DNA of 64,000 nucleotides. It comes from Thereva unica (Eukaryota > Arthropoda > Insecta > Diptera > Therevidae). The DNA lies in NCBI GenBank assembly GCA_949987705.1, contig OX465286.1, forward strand, positions 21,527,676 to 21,591,675, written 5' to 3'. Of this stretch, positions 1 to 9,777 are shown piece by piece. Position 1 is the first letter of the stretch. Every line of letters begins with the position of its first letter. The notes under the pieces are model-generated. The model searched no databases, was not told the origin of the DNA, and saw nothing but the letters and a program-made list of their open reading frames with translations. A program made the translations under genes and the position numbers.

Positions 1-110
1 AGGTTTTCCGAATACGTAAGGCAGATATCGCCCCATTTAATTTGAAATGTTTACCTACTAGGGCCATTATAATGCATACCTCACTTCAATATCGCTGGTT
101 TTTTTTTTTT

Positions 111-403
111 GAGCTCAAGAGGAAACTCTTTCGTACTATGTCCGACGAACTAGTATGCGTCATAGCAGGAATGATCCCCAATGATATTCTTGCAATAGAA
201 GGTAAAAGGTACTACGACCCGGAATATGCAAATGGGGAGTCTAAGATAGATTCTGGCCAGTCCATTGCAGCAGGACAAAGTAGGTGGAATGATTATTGTA
301 AGGGCCGATGGACACATACCAAATGTGGAGACGTGAGTTATAAGGAAATATGGGGAAGTGAGCTACTACCTCACACAGTTTATGGTTGGGTAGGGGGGTT
401 ATA
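111..403 (+). pseudogene. R1-clade LINE, reverse transcriptase C-terminal fragment
   Basis: The frame reads a run with VIAGMIPNDILA, then YYDPE, and near the end CKGRWTH followed by CGDVSY. This order (A-G-M-I-P block, acidic linker, G-R-W-T, H/C-G-(D/E)-V-(S/N)-Y) matches the region after the RT palm in R1-clade non-LTR retrotransposons. A poly-T run just upstream (about 99-110) breaks the similarity, and only about 95 residues remain, so this is a fragment with no start of its own. A related piece with the same block order lies at 26680-27010. The clade is fairly sure; the exact family is not known. Confidence 0.6.
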
Positions 404-409
404 GGCCAT

Positions 410-687
410 ACCTTCACCGCTTCTTGTTGGGCAATTCACCGTTCTGCGCAAAGTTACAGTGGCTTGTTTTGTATTGCAGGCAAAAATATTGCCGTGCAGG
501 CAGAAAGCTCTGAATTTCAGTGGAACAGTCGCTATAGTAATAGCTATAAAGTATAGAGATAGCTGATATATTCCTACGGTGTCTTAAAGGGTCTAAAGAG
601 GCGCGAAAGGTACCATAACCTGAGTTTGATGCCACGATTTTGCATCCTGTAGAGGCAAGCCAAGGTGGTTTTTGGGGCGAATTGTAT
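410..687 (-). pseudogene. J1 Jockey-like LINE, ORF2 C-terminal end (piece 1 of 3)
   Basis: On the minus strand this piece reads PLRHRRNISAISILY and then CSTEIQSFLPARQ. It is clearly the same family as the long plus-strand copy at 53240-55840, which reads PLSHRRNVAALSKFY and GSTEIKNLLPTRQ at the matching place. It is the 3' coding end of a Jockey-superfamily LINE (called J1 here). The copy continues at 6063-6395 and 6786-7135 after later insertions. Positions 680-687 are the left target duplication of the RTE-like insertion, and 684-687 (GTAT) that of the Gypsy element. Confidence 0.6.
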
Positions 688-838
688 TGTGGTCAATAAA
701 AAAAGTGACGTGCAAAAATATTAATTAATTGAAAAGCAAATGTTGCTTGTTCAAATCTCATTTATTGACTGACTTAAATACATATATCTACTTACAAGTG
801 TTTTGCCTTACGGACCTGGCCAGCTTAAATCTACTACA
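688..838 (-). repeat. 3' LTR of the Ty3/Gypsy element
   Basis: A 151-bp repeat is identical by eye to 5438-5588. On the plus strand it begins TGTGGTCAATAAA and ends CTACTACA; on the element strand it begins TGTAGTAG and ends CCACA. It is short for a Gypsy LTR. The left flank GTAT is the target duplication. Confidence 0.93.
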
Positions 839-1004
839 GATCGGCCAGCCTGACTGATAATCGTCCCGATTATACACCACTGTTTACAATGTATATTTTT
901 ACAGCATATTTACATTTGATACTAACACATATATAGATAACATATATTCGATAAGCTTTATTTGCCCAAACATCCAACAACACAAAATAACTCATAACAA
1001 GTAA

Positions 1005-4000
1005 CTAATTAAAAATATATGGTTTCATATTGGCCGGACTACAGATTCCTTTATAGGGTAACCTGGTTAACTGATGACCTTCAACATCTTTTATAACGTA
1101 TCTATCATTTTTTAAAACTTTAACTATTTCATATGGTCCGCGATATTTCGGAAGCAATTTTTTATTAACGCCCGGAGTTGTTTCATCATTTTTTATCAAA
1201 ACCAAATCACCTTTTCCGTACTTTCTAGGTGCCTTGTGCCTTTGATCAAAATAGATTTTATTATATTGTTGTGACTTTTGTATTGTATCAGCTGCTTTCT
1301 CCCTAATCTCGTCTAAATTTTCCTGACCATTTTCATTCAAATATTCTTCTAATGCATCACAGAACTCCCCCCTTTGTCTAACACCAAACAGAAGCTGGCT
1401 GGGTGTGTATCCAGTACTGCGATTGACAGTATTATTTATTGCGAATTCTACCTTGGTTAGCTTTTGATACCAATTTCCGGTAGAAGTGCCGTCAGCTTCC
1501 TTAGCTAACATTGGAGTTAGAAGTCTATTGACTCTTTCCACTTGACCATTGGCCTGTGGGGAATGAGTGGCTACTTTAACATGAACAACATTATTGTTCA
1601 CGCAAAATTCCGAGAACTCAGTCGAAGTAAAACAAGTACCACGATCAGAAATAAGTTTTGAAGGTCTACTATATGAACTGTAATACATGTTAAGACAACT
1701 AATTACCTCTTTTGTTTGGGTATTTTTTACAGGATATAACTTCGTGAATTTAGTAAAAGCATCTATTACAACCAAAATGTATTTAAATCTATTTCTGGTC
1801 GAGGGTAGGGGGCCGAAATGATCAATATGAACTACTTCAAAAGGCGAATTCCCTTTAGGGATGTTGTGTAAAACACCCTCCACTTTACCAGAATTCGACG
1901 AGAAGTAAGCGCACTTTAAACATCCATCAACAAATTGCTTAATTTTGTCCTTCATTCCGGGAAACCAATACGTTTTCCTGAGGTATTCATATAGTTTGTC
2001 CACTCCCAGATGACATAATGAGTCGTGATGCACTTGAATTAAACGACCCTCCATCCCTTTCGGTACATAAAACATTATTCCTTTATTGCTTTTCTTGTAC
2101 AATAAGCCATTAACCAGAGTGAAATTATTATTTCTGCCACTTTCAACTTCATGCATGATTTCTTTGATTCCCAGATCTCGAGTTTGAGCTACCGCGAGAG
2201 CGTAATCAAATGGCTCATCTTCAATATTTAAGATTTCGGTACTACGACTTAATGCGTCTACATGGCACATTCTGTTTGAAGCTCGGTGTTCAATTTTATA
2301 GTCATACTCTTGGAGCTCTAACGCCCAACGAGAAATTCTAGGATTCAATTGTTGTTTATTCAGGGTTAGTGTCAAAGCTTGACAATCGGTTACTATTTTG
2401 AAAGATATACCAAGTAAGTAAGTTCGAAACCTGCGTAAAGCATAAATAATAGACAAGGTTTCAAGCTCGTAACTATGATACCTTGTTTCGGCTTCAGTAG
2501 TTCTTTTAGAGAAATAAAAGACGGGATGAAGCTTCCCATCGGACTGGCGTTGGAAAAGAATAGAACCAAACCCTAACCTACTCGCGTCACAATGTAGTTC
2601 AGTTTCATTTTTCGGACTATATATAGCAAGAATAGGTGCCTCTAAAAGCATAGATTTTATCATATCAAAGGATTTATGCTCCTCTTCGCCAAATTTATAT
2701 GTTGCGTCCTTCCTCAAAAGATCATACATAGGTTTGGCAACTAAAGCGAAATTCTTTATAAATTTCCGGAAATAAGAAGCTAAACCCAGGAAACTGTGAA
2801 CACTTTTAACGCACTTCGGAATTGGAAAATTTCTTATGGCACAAAGATTCTCTTCGTTGGGGCGTATCCCTTCTCTATTTACAATATAACCTAAATAATT
2901 AATTTCTTCATAAAGAAATCTACATTTATCGAACCTCAGTTCTAATGAGTTCTTCCGAACAATTTCTATTACTTTTTCTAAAATCTCTAGATGTTCGTCG
3001 ATTGTTTTGGTCGCCACGAGAATATCGTCCATATATACAAAAAGTTTATCTTCATTTATAAGATCCCTAAAGAGGTGGTAAATAAAACGCTGAAAAACCG
3101 AAGGAGCATTTTTAAGACCAAAAGGCATTCGGATATATTCGTACTGACCTAAAGGTGTTACAAAAGAGGTGTACTTAACAGAGTCTGCAGCCATCTTCAC
3201 ATGGTGAAAACCATTTTTCAAATCAAGAGCAGAAAAATAATTCTTCATTCTCAACCTATCTAAAAGATCCTCAATTAGTGGCAATGGGAAATTATCCCGA
3301 ACAGTATGCTTGTTGAGAGTTCTATAATCTACACACAATCGCAGCTCATCTCGATTTTTCTTTGCGACTAAAACAATAGGAGACGCATATGGCGAATTAC
3401 TTTCACGAATAATATTTTTTTCCAGTAGGTCATCAATTAATAATTTAAGTTTTTCTTTATGAACGAAAGGAATACGACGGGGTGTACAGAAAAAAGGTTC
3501 GACCTTTGATAAATTTATCGACATCTCAATGTTACTACTCTTATTTTGTGTAGTTTCACATTTAGAAAAAACAGCTGATATAATGTCACTAACTTTACGT
3601 TTAATGTGATATGACAACCTCTCATTCACGTTAAAAATTGGCGTATCAATTAATTCAGTTGTATCCATATTGAGAATCTGTTGTTCAAAAGTTAATGAAT
3701 TTTCATTTTCTAAATTTATTGCATTAGAGGTCTGGACATATAAAGCTTTTTTACTGTAAACCGTTTCAGGGTTTCTGACACTTAGCTCTAAATTATTTTT
3801 TCTAATAAAATCGCGCCCTAAAACTACTGGACATCTCATCGTGAAATCTTTTACTATATATAAATCTATTTGAACAAAATTATCATTAAAACTAACCTTT
3901 GGATAACACAAACCAATTAACCCGACAGGACTGTCGTTGATTCCGAAAAATTGTTCATTAGTGGATGTCCTCACTAGGTGTGGTGGTACAAAACGTTCTT

Positions 4001-5231
4001 GAATAAAGCTGATACTGCTGCCAGAATCCACCAAGCTTTTTAAATGTAGTGTAAGTTTATCACCTTCTGCAGTCATTTCAAACATAAACTCTACAAAAAA
4101 TTTAAAATCATTAGTAGGAGACATATTATTATTAAACTGTTTCTTCTGGTCTTCATTTTGTCCTACTGTCATTACAGTCTTCGGCTGCTGGCATTCATTA
4201 AACCGGTGTCCTAATTTTCCACATCGAAAACATGCACCTTTAACTTTCTTGGGTTTTGAACAGGCGGCACTTGTATGACCGCACTCGTTGCAATTGAAGC
4301 ACTTCACATTAAGGTTTCGGTGTTGATCACTAGGTCCGGATACATTGGATTTAAAATTTGGTCCAAGAGGTACCTGCGTATGCGACTTCATCAAATAATA
4401 TTTTTTGAATGCTTCCTTTAGCTCCGATATGTTGTTAGCTCCATACAACAGCATTTTATTCGCAACGGTGTCTGGAATTCCATTAATAATATACTGGACG
4501 ACATCACACTCGTCGATATCCGCTAAAGACGCAATTTCCAACATTTTGAAGACATATTGTCGCCACGTTTCATCCTTTTCTTTCTTCCTCTTTCTTAGCT
4601 CACTATGAATTTCGGCACTGGACACTTTCCTATCAAACTCCTGGAGCAGCGCATCCTTCAAAGCGTTCCAACAGTTAGCAGAAGTTGTCCTTATGAAGAG
4701 CTTTGCCGTGCCAGTCATGAGCCTTTTCTCATAAATAAATGTGGTTTTTGGATCCCATCGAAGAAGTTCCGCTGAGTCTTCAAATTGAGTTAACCACTTG
4801 TGTATAGAGTAACTATCGTCCCCACTAAAAGTGTGAAATGAATCTTCAATGTCCTTGAAATTAAATTGATGGTGGCGAGGCTCTGCTTCAACTTCCGATA
4901 ATTCCGCAATTTGCCTTCTTAAGTTTGCTATCTCTTTCTTCTTGAAAAGAAGCCGTCTCAAATTTTCTAACTCCCTGTCGTCGTTCTCAAGTTGACTTTG
5001 GACGTCAGGGCCATCCGGGTGGTCATCCGTGTCCCCATGTTGCTCCTCCGCCAAGATTTCGTTGAAAGCATCCATAAGATCCATTTCGGACATCCTGCTG
5101 ACCGCTTCGTGAAGCCTTAGTTTCAACGTTGATTTCAGCCCTGTGGTCTCCAAACCTAACTGGGCTAACTTAACTTTTAACTCGTTCACCGTCGCCTTCT
5201 CAATAAAATCTGCAGCTCGTACAGCCGCCAT
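1005..5231 (-). CDS. Gag-Pol polyprotein of Ty3/Gypsy element, 1408 aa
   Basis: A single fused gag-pol frame. Residues 11-44 resemble a SAP DNA-binding helix-loop-helix, unusual at the start of a Gag. Gag capsid-like sequence covers about 120-285, and two CCHC zinc knuckles lie at 311-324 and 334-347. The aspartic protease has DSG at 402-404. The RT (about 585-770) has YMDD at 733-736. RNase H (about 885-995) has its acidic residues near D892, E923 and D949. Integrase has an HHCC domain (H about 1069 and 1074, C1104, C1107) and a DDE core at D1137, D1196 and E1232. A GPY/F-type module (KYRGPYEIV, about 1362) closes the protein. All key residues are present and no frameshift separates gag and pol. 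The methionine at 5231 is the first in frame after the leader. The product would form particles, copy the element RNA and integrate it. The clade within Ty3/Gypsy (mdg3-like or other) is uncertain. Confidence 0.93.
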   Translation of the reverse strand: MAAVRAADFIEKATVNELKVKLAQLGLETTGLKSTLKLRLHEAVSRMSEMDLMDAFNEILAEEQHGDTDDHPDGPDVQSQLENDDRELENLRRLLFKKKEIANLRRQIAELSEVEAEPRHHQFNFKDIEDSFHTFSGDDSYSIHKWLTQFEDSAELLRWDPKTTFIYEKRLMTGTAKLFIRTTSANCWNALKDALLQEFDRKVSSAEIHSELRKRKKEKDETWRQYVFKMLEIASLADIDECDVVQYIINGIPDTVANKMLLYGANNISELKEAFKKYYLMKSHTQVPLGPNFKSNVSGPSDQHRNLNVKCFNCNECGHTSAACSKPKKVKGACFRCGKLGHRFNECQQPKTVMTVGQNEDQKKQFNNNMSPTNDFKFFVEFMFEMTAEGDKLTLHLKSLVDSGSSISFIQERFVPPHLVRTSTNEQFFGINDSPVGLIGLCYPKVSFNDNFVQIDLYIVKDFTMRCPVVLGRDFIRKNNLELSVRNPETVYSKKALYVQTSNAINLENENSLTFEQQILNMDTTELIDTPIFNVNERLSYHIKRKVSDIISAVFSKCETTQNKSSNIEMSINLSKVEPFFCTPRRIPFVHKEKLKLLIDDLLEKNIIRESNSPYASPIVLVAKKNRDELRLCVDYRTLNKHTVRDNFPLPLIEDLLDRLRMKNYFSALDLKNGFHHVKMAADSVKYTSFVTPLGQYEYIRMPFGLKNAPSVFQRFIYHLFRDLINEDKLFVYMDDILVATKTIDEHLEILEKVIEIVRKNSLELRFDKCRFLYEEINYLGYIVNREGIRPNEENLCAIRNFPIPKCVKSVHSFLGLASYFRKFIKNFALVAKPMYDLLRKDATYKFGEEEHKSFDMIKSMLLEAPILAIYSPKNETELHCDASRLGFGSILFQRQSDGKLHPVFYFSKRTTEAETRYHSYELETLSIIYALRRFRTYLLGISFKIVTDCQALTLTLNKQQLNPRISRWALELQEYDYKIEHRASNRMCHVDALSRSTEILNIEDEPFDYALAVAQTRDLGIKEIMHEVESGRNNNFTLVNGLLYKKSNKGIMFYVPKGMEGRLIQVHHDSLCHLGVDKLYEYLRKTYWFPGMKDKIKQFVDGCLKCAYFSSNSGKVEGVLHNIPKGNSPFEVVHIDHFGPLPSTRNRFKYILVVIDAFTKFTKLYPVKNTQTKEVISCLNMYYSSYSRPSKLISDRGTCFTSTEFSEFCVNNNVVHVKVATHSPQANGQVERVNRLLTPMLAKEADGTSTGNWYQKLTKVEFAINNTVNRSTGYTPSQLLFGVRQRGEFCDALEEYLNENGQENLDEIREKAADTIQKSQQYNKIYFDQRHKAPRKYGKGDLVLIKNDETTPGVNKKLLPKYRGPYEIVKVLKNDRYVIKDVEGHQLTRLPYKGICSPANMKPYIFN

Positions 5232-5437
5232 TTTCTATTAAATTTTACAAAATTTGCTACGACCGATGGACAAACGAAATAGAAAAACTTTTCCGTACGT
5301 GTTAACCGATTAACAACTTCCAACTTCCCGAGCCTTAATCGAGAAACCTATTTCTCGATGAACAATTTATATTTTCGTTTTTTTTTTAAATCTGCCCGGA
5401 TACGGTATTAAAATATTCGATTATCCCACTTCTGATC

Positions 5438-5588
5438 TGTGGTCAATAAAAAAAGTGACGTGCAAAAATATTAATTAATTGAAAAGCAAATGTTGCTTGT
5501 TCAAATCTCATTTATTGACTGACTTAAATACATATATCTACTTACAAGTGTTTTGCCTTACGGACCTGGCCAGCTTAAATCTACTACA
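5438..5588 (-). repeat. 5' LTR of the Ty3/Gypsy element
   Basis: Identical to 688-838 and followed on the plus strand by the GTAT target duplication (5589-5592). As the 5' LTR of a minus-strand element it should hold the promoter. I saw no decisive TATA box and do not assign one. Confidence 0.93.
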
Positions 5589-5592
5589 GTAT

Positions 5593-6062
5593 TCTTCTTC
5601 TTCTTCTTTAAACTCCTTTAATCCCTCATGGGACATAGGGCGGAAACAGTTGCCCTCCAGCGGACTCTGTTTTGCGCGACAGCTGTTAGCTCCGACCAGG
5701 ATCTCCCAGTTGTTGCGGCTTCTTCTAGTAGGGTTCTCCTCCAAGTTGTTCTAGGTCTTCCTACTCGACGGGAACCTTGCGGATTCCAGTCAAGGGCCTG
5801 TTTGGCTAGATTTTCGTTTTCGCGTCGCAAGGTGTGGCCAACCCAATTCCATTTCCTTCGCCTGATTTGGTCGTCTACCCTTTCTTGGCCGGCACGGCGC
5901 CATAGTTCTTCGTTTGAAATTCTATCTTGCCAGCGGATTTTTAGGATACGACGAAGGCATCTGTTGACGAAGACTTGTAGGCGCCCTGTGATGAATTGGG
6001 TGACTTTCCATGTTTCGCAACCGTACAAAAGAACTGCCTTGACGTTGGAGTTGAACAGCCGC
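5593..6062 (-). mobile_element. RTE-like LINE, 5'-truncated 3' end with (AAG)n tail
   Basis: The minus strand carries about 148 residues reading LYGCETW, VNRCLRRILKIRW, RRRKWNWVGHTLRRENE and RGRPR/TW. This is the typical C-terminal region of RTE-like LINEs. It ends at a stop, a short 3' part and an AAG-type microsatellite tail (about 5593-5611). The flanks show an 8-bp target duplication AATTGTAT (680-687 and 6063-6070) once the later Gypsy element is set aside. The element is truncated at 6062, within the RT C-terminal domain, so it was dead on arrival. A sibling fragment lies at 63219-63413 on the plus strand. Confidence 0.8.
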
Positions 6063-6395
6063 AATTGTATTCAAGGCGGGCCAATTAAGGATTTTTAGAT
6101 TATAGCCAGGGCGGCTGGTTGGAGGGGGAGCTTGTGCCTCTTGAGAAATCAAGGCATTTGAGAGGCTTGCTTGGCGATTTGGAGTATGTGATCATTCCAT
6201 CCCAGATCCTACATTCAAATTACCCCTACGATGTTAAGAGTTGATTCAGCCGTTACATTCTCTTCCCCCACTGAGATAGGAGGAATGTTTTTGTTGGCTT
6301 TGTTGAAGATGAAGCAGTACTTCGTTTTTGGTGGCGTTAAATTCAACACGATTCATGCGGTCCAATTAAGAAACGCGGCTCCAATCAAAAGAGAA
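6063..6395 (-). pseudogene. J1 Jockey-like LINE, ORF2 piece 2 of 3
   Basis: The minus-strand sequence continues the J1 copy interrupted at 680-687. The complement of the stretch around 6063-6085 matches the J1 sequence GCCTTGAATACAA found near 55290. Further in, the frame reads NRVEFNA and SVGEENVTAES-like blocks matching the 53240-55840 copy after its DWGRKNRVEF motif. Several stops and shifts are present. It is interrupted at about 6395 by a CR1-like fragment. Confidence 0.5.
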
Positions 6396-6785
6396 TGGGG
6401 CAGAAAAGCTTGAGAAAACGGATACCGATTCCTTCATAGCCAACACTGTTAGAAGAAATGGACAGCAATATTTCTAGGACTTCAACTGAGTCAACGCACG
6501 TAAACTAAAGCCTTCAGACCTGAGAGAATCTAACGATAAAAAATTAGAAAGAGTGGAGGAGGCAGGATCAGGAGGATATTGAATAAAGGACACGTTGAGA
6601 AGGTTTACACCAAAATTAAAAAGGTTAGGCACAGAAGTATGAATGCGTAGCGGACGAAGATTATACCAGAGTGGTTTAGAGTTTAAAGTGAGATCAAGCT
6701 TGCGGGAATAATACTCACGTTTAGCGGATAAATATCTAAGCGCGTTGGCACGAAAGACAAGGTTTGGCCCGCGCTTGTCTTATAT
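6396..6785 (-). pseudogene. CR1/L2-like LINE fragment, EN-RT linker and RT start
   Basis: Read on the minus strand, this stretch gives FRANALRYLSAKREYY, SKPLWYNLRPLRIH and then NSVGYEGIGIRFLK-FCPIL. This is the linker between endonuclease and RT and the first RT block of CR1/L2-type elements; the plus-strand LINE at 15740-20152 has the same order (FWANVKKLGIH, then VGLDDLPPTFLK). It is flanked on both sides by J1 sequence, so it entered, or was recombined into, the J1 copy. No target duplication was found. Confidence 0.45.
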
Positions 6786-7135
6786 TGTCGAAGCAGAAGG
6801 CCGAGTATCGGATTAAGCGAAGCAGTGAAGTGAGTCCAAGCGGATTGAGATAAGATCATTCATGAAGATTAGAAAAAGCGCTGGTGATAGGATTGACCCC
6901 TAGGGAACACCTACACCACCTGGGGGTTGAATTCAACGTCGGCCCATACTACCTTCATTGAACGGCCAGAAAGGAAGCCCTTAATACAGTTCCTTAGAAC
7001 TAAGTTTCTACTAATAGCTAGAGTTTTGATAAAAGAGCAGGGTGCCATACTCTGTCAAAATCCTTTGAAATATCTAGACCAACCAGACCAGACTCACCAA
7101 AGCGATGGATGCGGATTCTACATATTCCATCAGCG
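6786..7135 (-). pseudogene. J1 Jockey-like LINE, RT palm (piece 3 of 3)
   Basis: The minus strand reads LDISKDFDRVWHPALLSKL, FLSGRSMKVV, then GVP-stop-GSILSPALFLIFMNDL and HCFA. This matches LDISKAYDRVWHPALLSKL and GVPQGAILSPTLFLIFINDL in the J1 copy at 53240-55840. The Q of GVPQG is now a stop codon and the A-x-D-D core is damaged, so it is a dead copy. It runs out near the AT-rich stretch at 7135-7175. Confidence 0.65.
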
Positions 7136-7235
7136 TTTTATTCATTATTTTTTTTTTATTTTGGAGAGAACAGAAGATTGCGACTAAATAGCTGGTCCAG
7201 CACCGTGTCGCAATGGCGTAAGTTGGCCGTCTTGA

Positions 7236-7385
7236 TGCTGGCTGCTTGTCAAATTGGATGTATATCCCGATTTTCATCAAACCCTTACGTGCCCGTAGTT
7301 TTGATCTTCCGACCGGCTCACAATCGATAGTTTTGATTGTACATCCGCATTTCGATGTTAATCAATTTGACCGCGTATGAGGGAC
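7236..7385. repeat. Derivative of the hairpin MITE at 20503-20766
   Basis: This stretch shares long blocks with the 20503-20766 hairpin, among them GTCAAATTGGATGTA, ATTTTCATCAAACCC and CACAATCGATAGTTTTG. It has only one arm plus the terminal part of the other, ending near CAATTTGACCGCGTATG. It looks like a diverged, partly deleted copy of the same non-autonomous element. Confidence 0.6.
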
Positions 7386-7659
7386 TTTGGGCATGGGCCC
7401 AAACACATTCTCTGCTGCTAGACCGACGATTCTCATCACTCCCTCGTAAAAAAACGTCGTGACAAAGCACAACTGTTCCTAAATTGACCCCATAGTAAAG
7501 TTCAGTATAGCTTAGAAGGGGGAGACAGTGCTCGAAATCATATTCACTAGGAAATTTTGTATACCTTGAATTGAAGCCTTACTTTTTTTGGGGTAGGTAC
7601 ACGTCGCTGTATCGAAACCAATTTAATGTATCAAATTCATTTATCCCATCAAGGATTTT
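7386..7659. other. Stretch with no recognised feature
   Basis: I see no protein similarity, repeat boundary or RNA structure here. Small open frames exist but have no supporting motif. Confidence 0.4.
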
Positions 7660-7715
7660 TTTGGGGGAAAGTCAGATTAGGTGTCACCTTTTATACTACC
7701 AGTCCGTCATGTCAT
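7660..7715 (-). mobile_element. J1 LINE 3' tail, severely 5'-truncated
   Basis: The minus strand carries the block GACATGACGGACTGGTAGTA followed by AAGGTGACACCTAA and a short A-run. The same block ends the full J1 copy at 55790-55840 and a third copy at 45650-45740. This is therefore the 3' UTR and poly-A of a J1 insertion truncated to under 100 bp. Confidence 0.6.
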
Positions 7716-9777
7716 TCATTTTGGATCTTATTGAGGTATTGGTTGACGATATAATCTTTTTACTCTGGCCCATTCAAACATTCTATTTTTTATTTTTTTG
7801 CTAAACAAGGGGAAGGCCATTCAGATAATGGCTATCACCTTCATTTCACGAAAATTTCTTTGTGTAAAAGTGAATCGTTGGAAAATTTCGGTACCCTTTA
7901 AATTGTGCCATTCAACTGTCATTGCTTTTTCTATTTTTAGGGAATCTCTTTATTTTTATCTTATACTCTCGAATGTATACATTTTTTTCTCCTTTCTGTT
8001 ATTTGTTGCAGATTCAATGAATCTCACAGAGTTAAGAGGCATAAGACTCTCATACACCAAATACTCTTGGTGTCCTTCTGTGTATGTCCTTTTAAAAGGT
8101 TAAGGAAAACGAAAAGATAAAACTACAGGGGTACTGTTAAAAAAAAGGACTAGGACGGGAGAGGGGTAGGGTGGGTGAGCACCAGTATAAGGGATTGCGT
8201 AATTGGAACTAATGTGTCCTTGATTAGCACCAGAGCGGCTCTCATCCTTTTTCTTTTGATTAAAAATACTGCAGTAGACAGAAAATTGTGACGACGCGTT
8301 TGAAGCTAACATTTTTTTTTGCTAAAAATAGTGCTACAGAGAATTCATTCACCCCCGCAGCAATAGGCACAGGCATAGTTAACCAAGCAAGCAGCCAGCC
8401 AAGCACAAAGTAAAGAATATAGAAATGGAATCAGGGGATGATTTTACATACGAGTGAACTCATTGTTATTCGGCATCGATTATTGTGTATGAGGAGCGGA
8501 TTAGGAGAGTAAGAGAGATTGAGCGAGTAAATAGAAGATAAATATGGGGCTTCTTTCTTTTTGGTGATGAGAGGCGGGGGTGGAGGGTTAGCTATAATCG
8601 ATTAGTTTCGTTAGTGAGAAGAGCTTTAGTAAATTTAGGCACGTCGACGAAAATATATATGACTTCTATCCGGTTCCTGCGGTGGTTATATATCGATATC
8701 GATAAAAAGGATAACACACTCACGCACAACAACTCTGATATTTATCTGAGAATAATTTGAAATCATCCATCAGCACGCCCTAGATATATCGTAAACGGAT
8801 AGTTTACCCACTTATCACACACGGGGCCACACAGCTTTTTCAATGAGAAATTACATCATTTAGGTTGAGGGGGGCCATTTCTAAATTGAGAGTGGTGCAC
8901 AGTGGTGATAGTGGTGGGATGCTCTTGATGACACAGAAAAAAAAAATGTTTTTCCATCCTCCATCATTCGTGTTAAATCCCCTCTGGCTATTTTAATATA
9001 CTACCTACTTTTCCTTTTATACATAGTACAACAGCATCCTACTCCCAACCAGCCCTGCTCCCCTTCCTCCACCCACATGCAGCTCCGTCAACTATCGCAA
9101 AGTCCAAACTGCACCACTAATAATGATAAGGGCGGGGAATATCATCAACACCCACCTTCTCCCAACTAAAGATGCATTGGAATGCACTTTATAAAACAGC
9201 AACAATGCTCTGTCTCTTTTATAGTATACTGTTGTGTGTACGTCTTAAGCCAGCCAGAGCTTCTTCTCTCGTACGAAAACTTGCAACAGATTTAATTTCA
9301 CCAACAGATTCTTAGCGCCCTATATCCTCCCATCATCCATTATTCGTACAGCGTCTCCACCGGTCTCCGCCCCTCACAACATTACAATGCTGGTTGTTTT
9401 TCTCGTCGTGAACCATTTTACACTGCAATTATTAAGATCAATACTCTTAAAGCGCTTGCGATGCACTACATGGGCTGCATTATTGTTTAAACATATAGCG
9501 TACCAAGTGCTGCAAATGTACACCGCCAGCACGAAATATCAGATGACGGAAGAAAGAGCGGACGGAGAGGAGGCTATGTTAGACTGACACAGCCTCTATA
9601 GTGGGGATAATACACTTTGAAATATGGGGTGAAATTGGCCTTGATAAATACTTCATATTATTGGAGATATAGTGAGACAAATTGTCGGCGTGCCCTTTTT
9701 AAAGCGTCTTCATCAATTCGCTTCTATATTTCTAGTTGCAGCTCTATTTTTCATTCTGGCTAATTGATTTACATAAT
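7716..9777. other. AT-rich non-coding stretch
   Basis: No coding signature longer than a shadow frame, no terminal repeats and no tRNA-like boxes were found in these 2 kb. Short runs of simple sequence occur. A small open frame at 9387-9587 has no recognisable motif. This may be ancient unrecognisable transposon sequence or plain intergenic DNA. Confidence 0.4.

Larger units (their letters stand above)
688..5588 (-). mobile_element. Complete Ty3/Gypsy LTR retrotransposon
   Basis: A 4901-bp element on the minus strand is bounded by two identical 151-bp direct repeats and a perfect 4-bp target duplication GTAT (684-687 and 5589-5592). It carries one uninterrupted gag-pol reading frame and no envelope gene. 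The identity of the LTRs and the open frame point to a recent insertion. The leader is 5232-5437 and the 3' untranslated part 839-1004. No clear polypurine tract precedes the 3' LTR on the element strand: that stretch is mixed in purines and pyrimidines. A primer-binding site could not be assigned; the first TGG after the 5' LTR lies about 9 nt in. It sits exactly at the edge of an older RTE-like insertion. Confidence 0.93.

Noticed and set aside
5618..6098. Plus-strand 156-codon frame as a gene
   Set aside because: It is antisense to the RTE-like C-terminal coding region, which has clear motifs; the plus frame has none.
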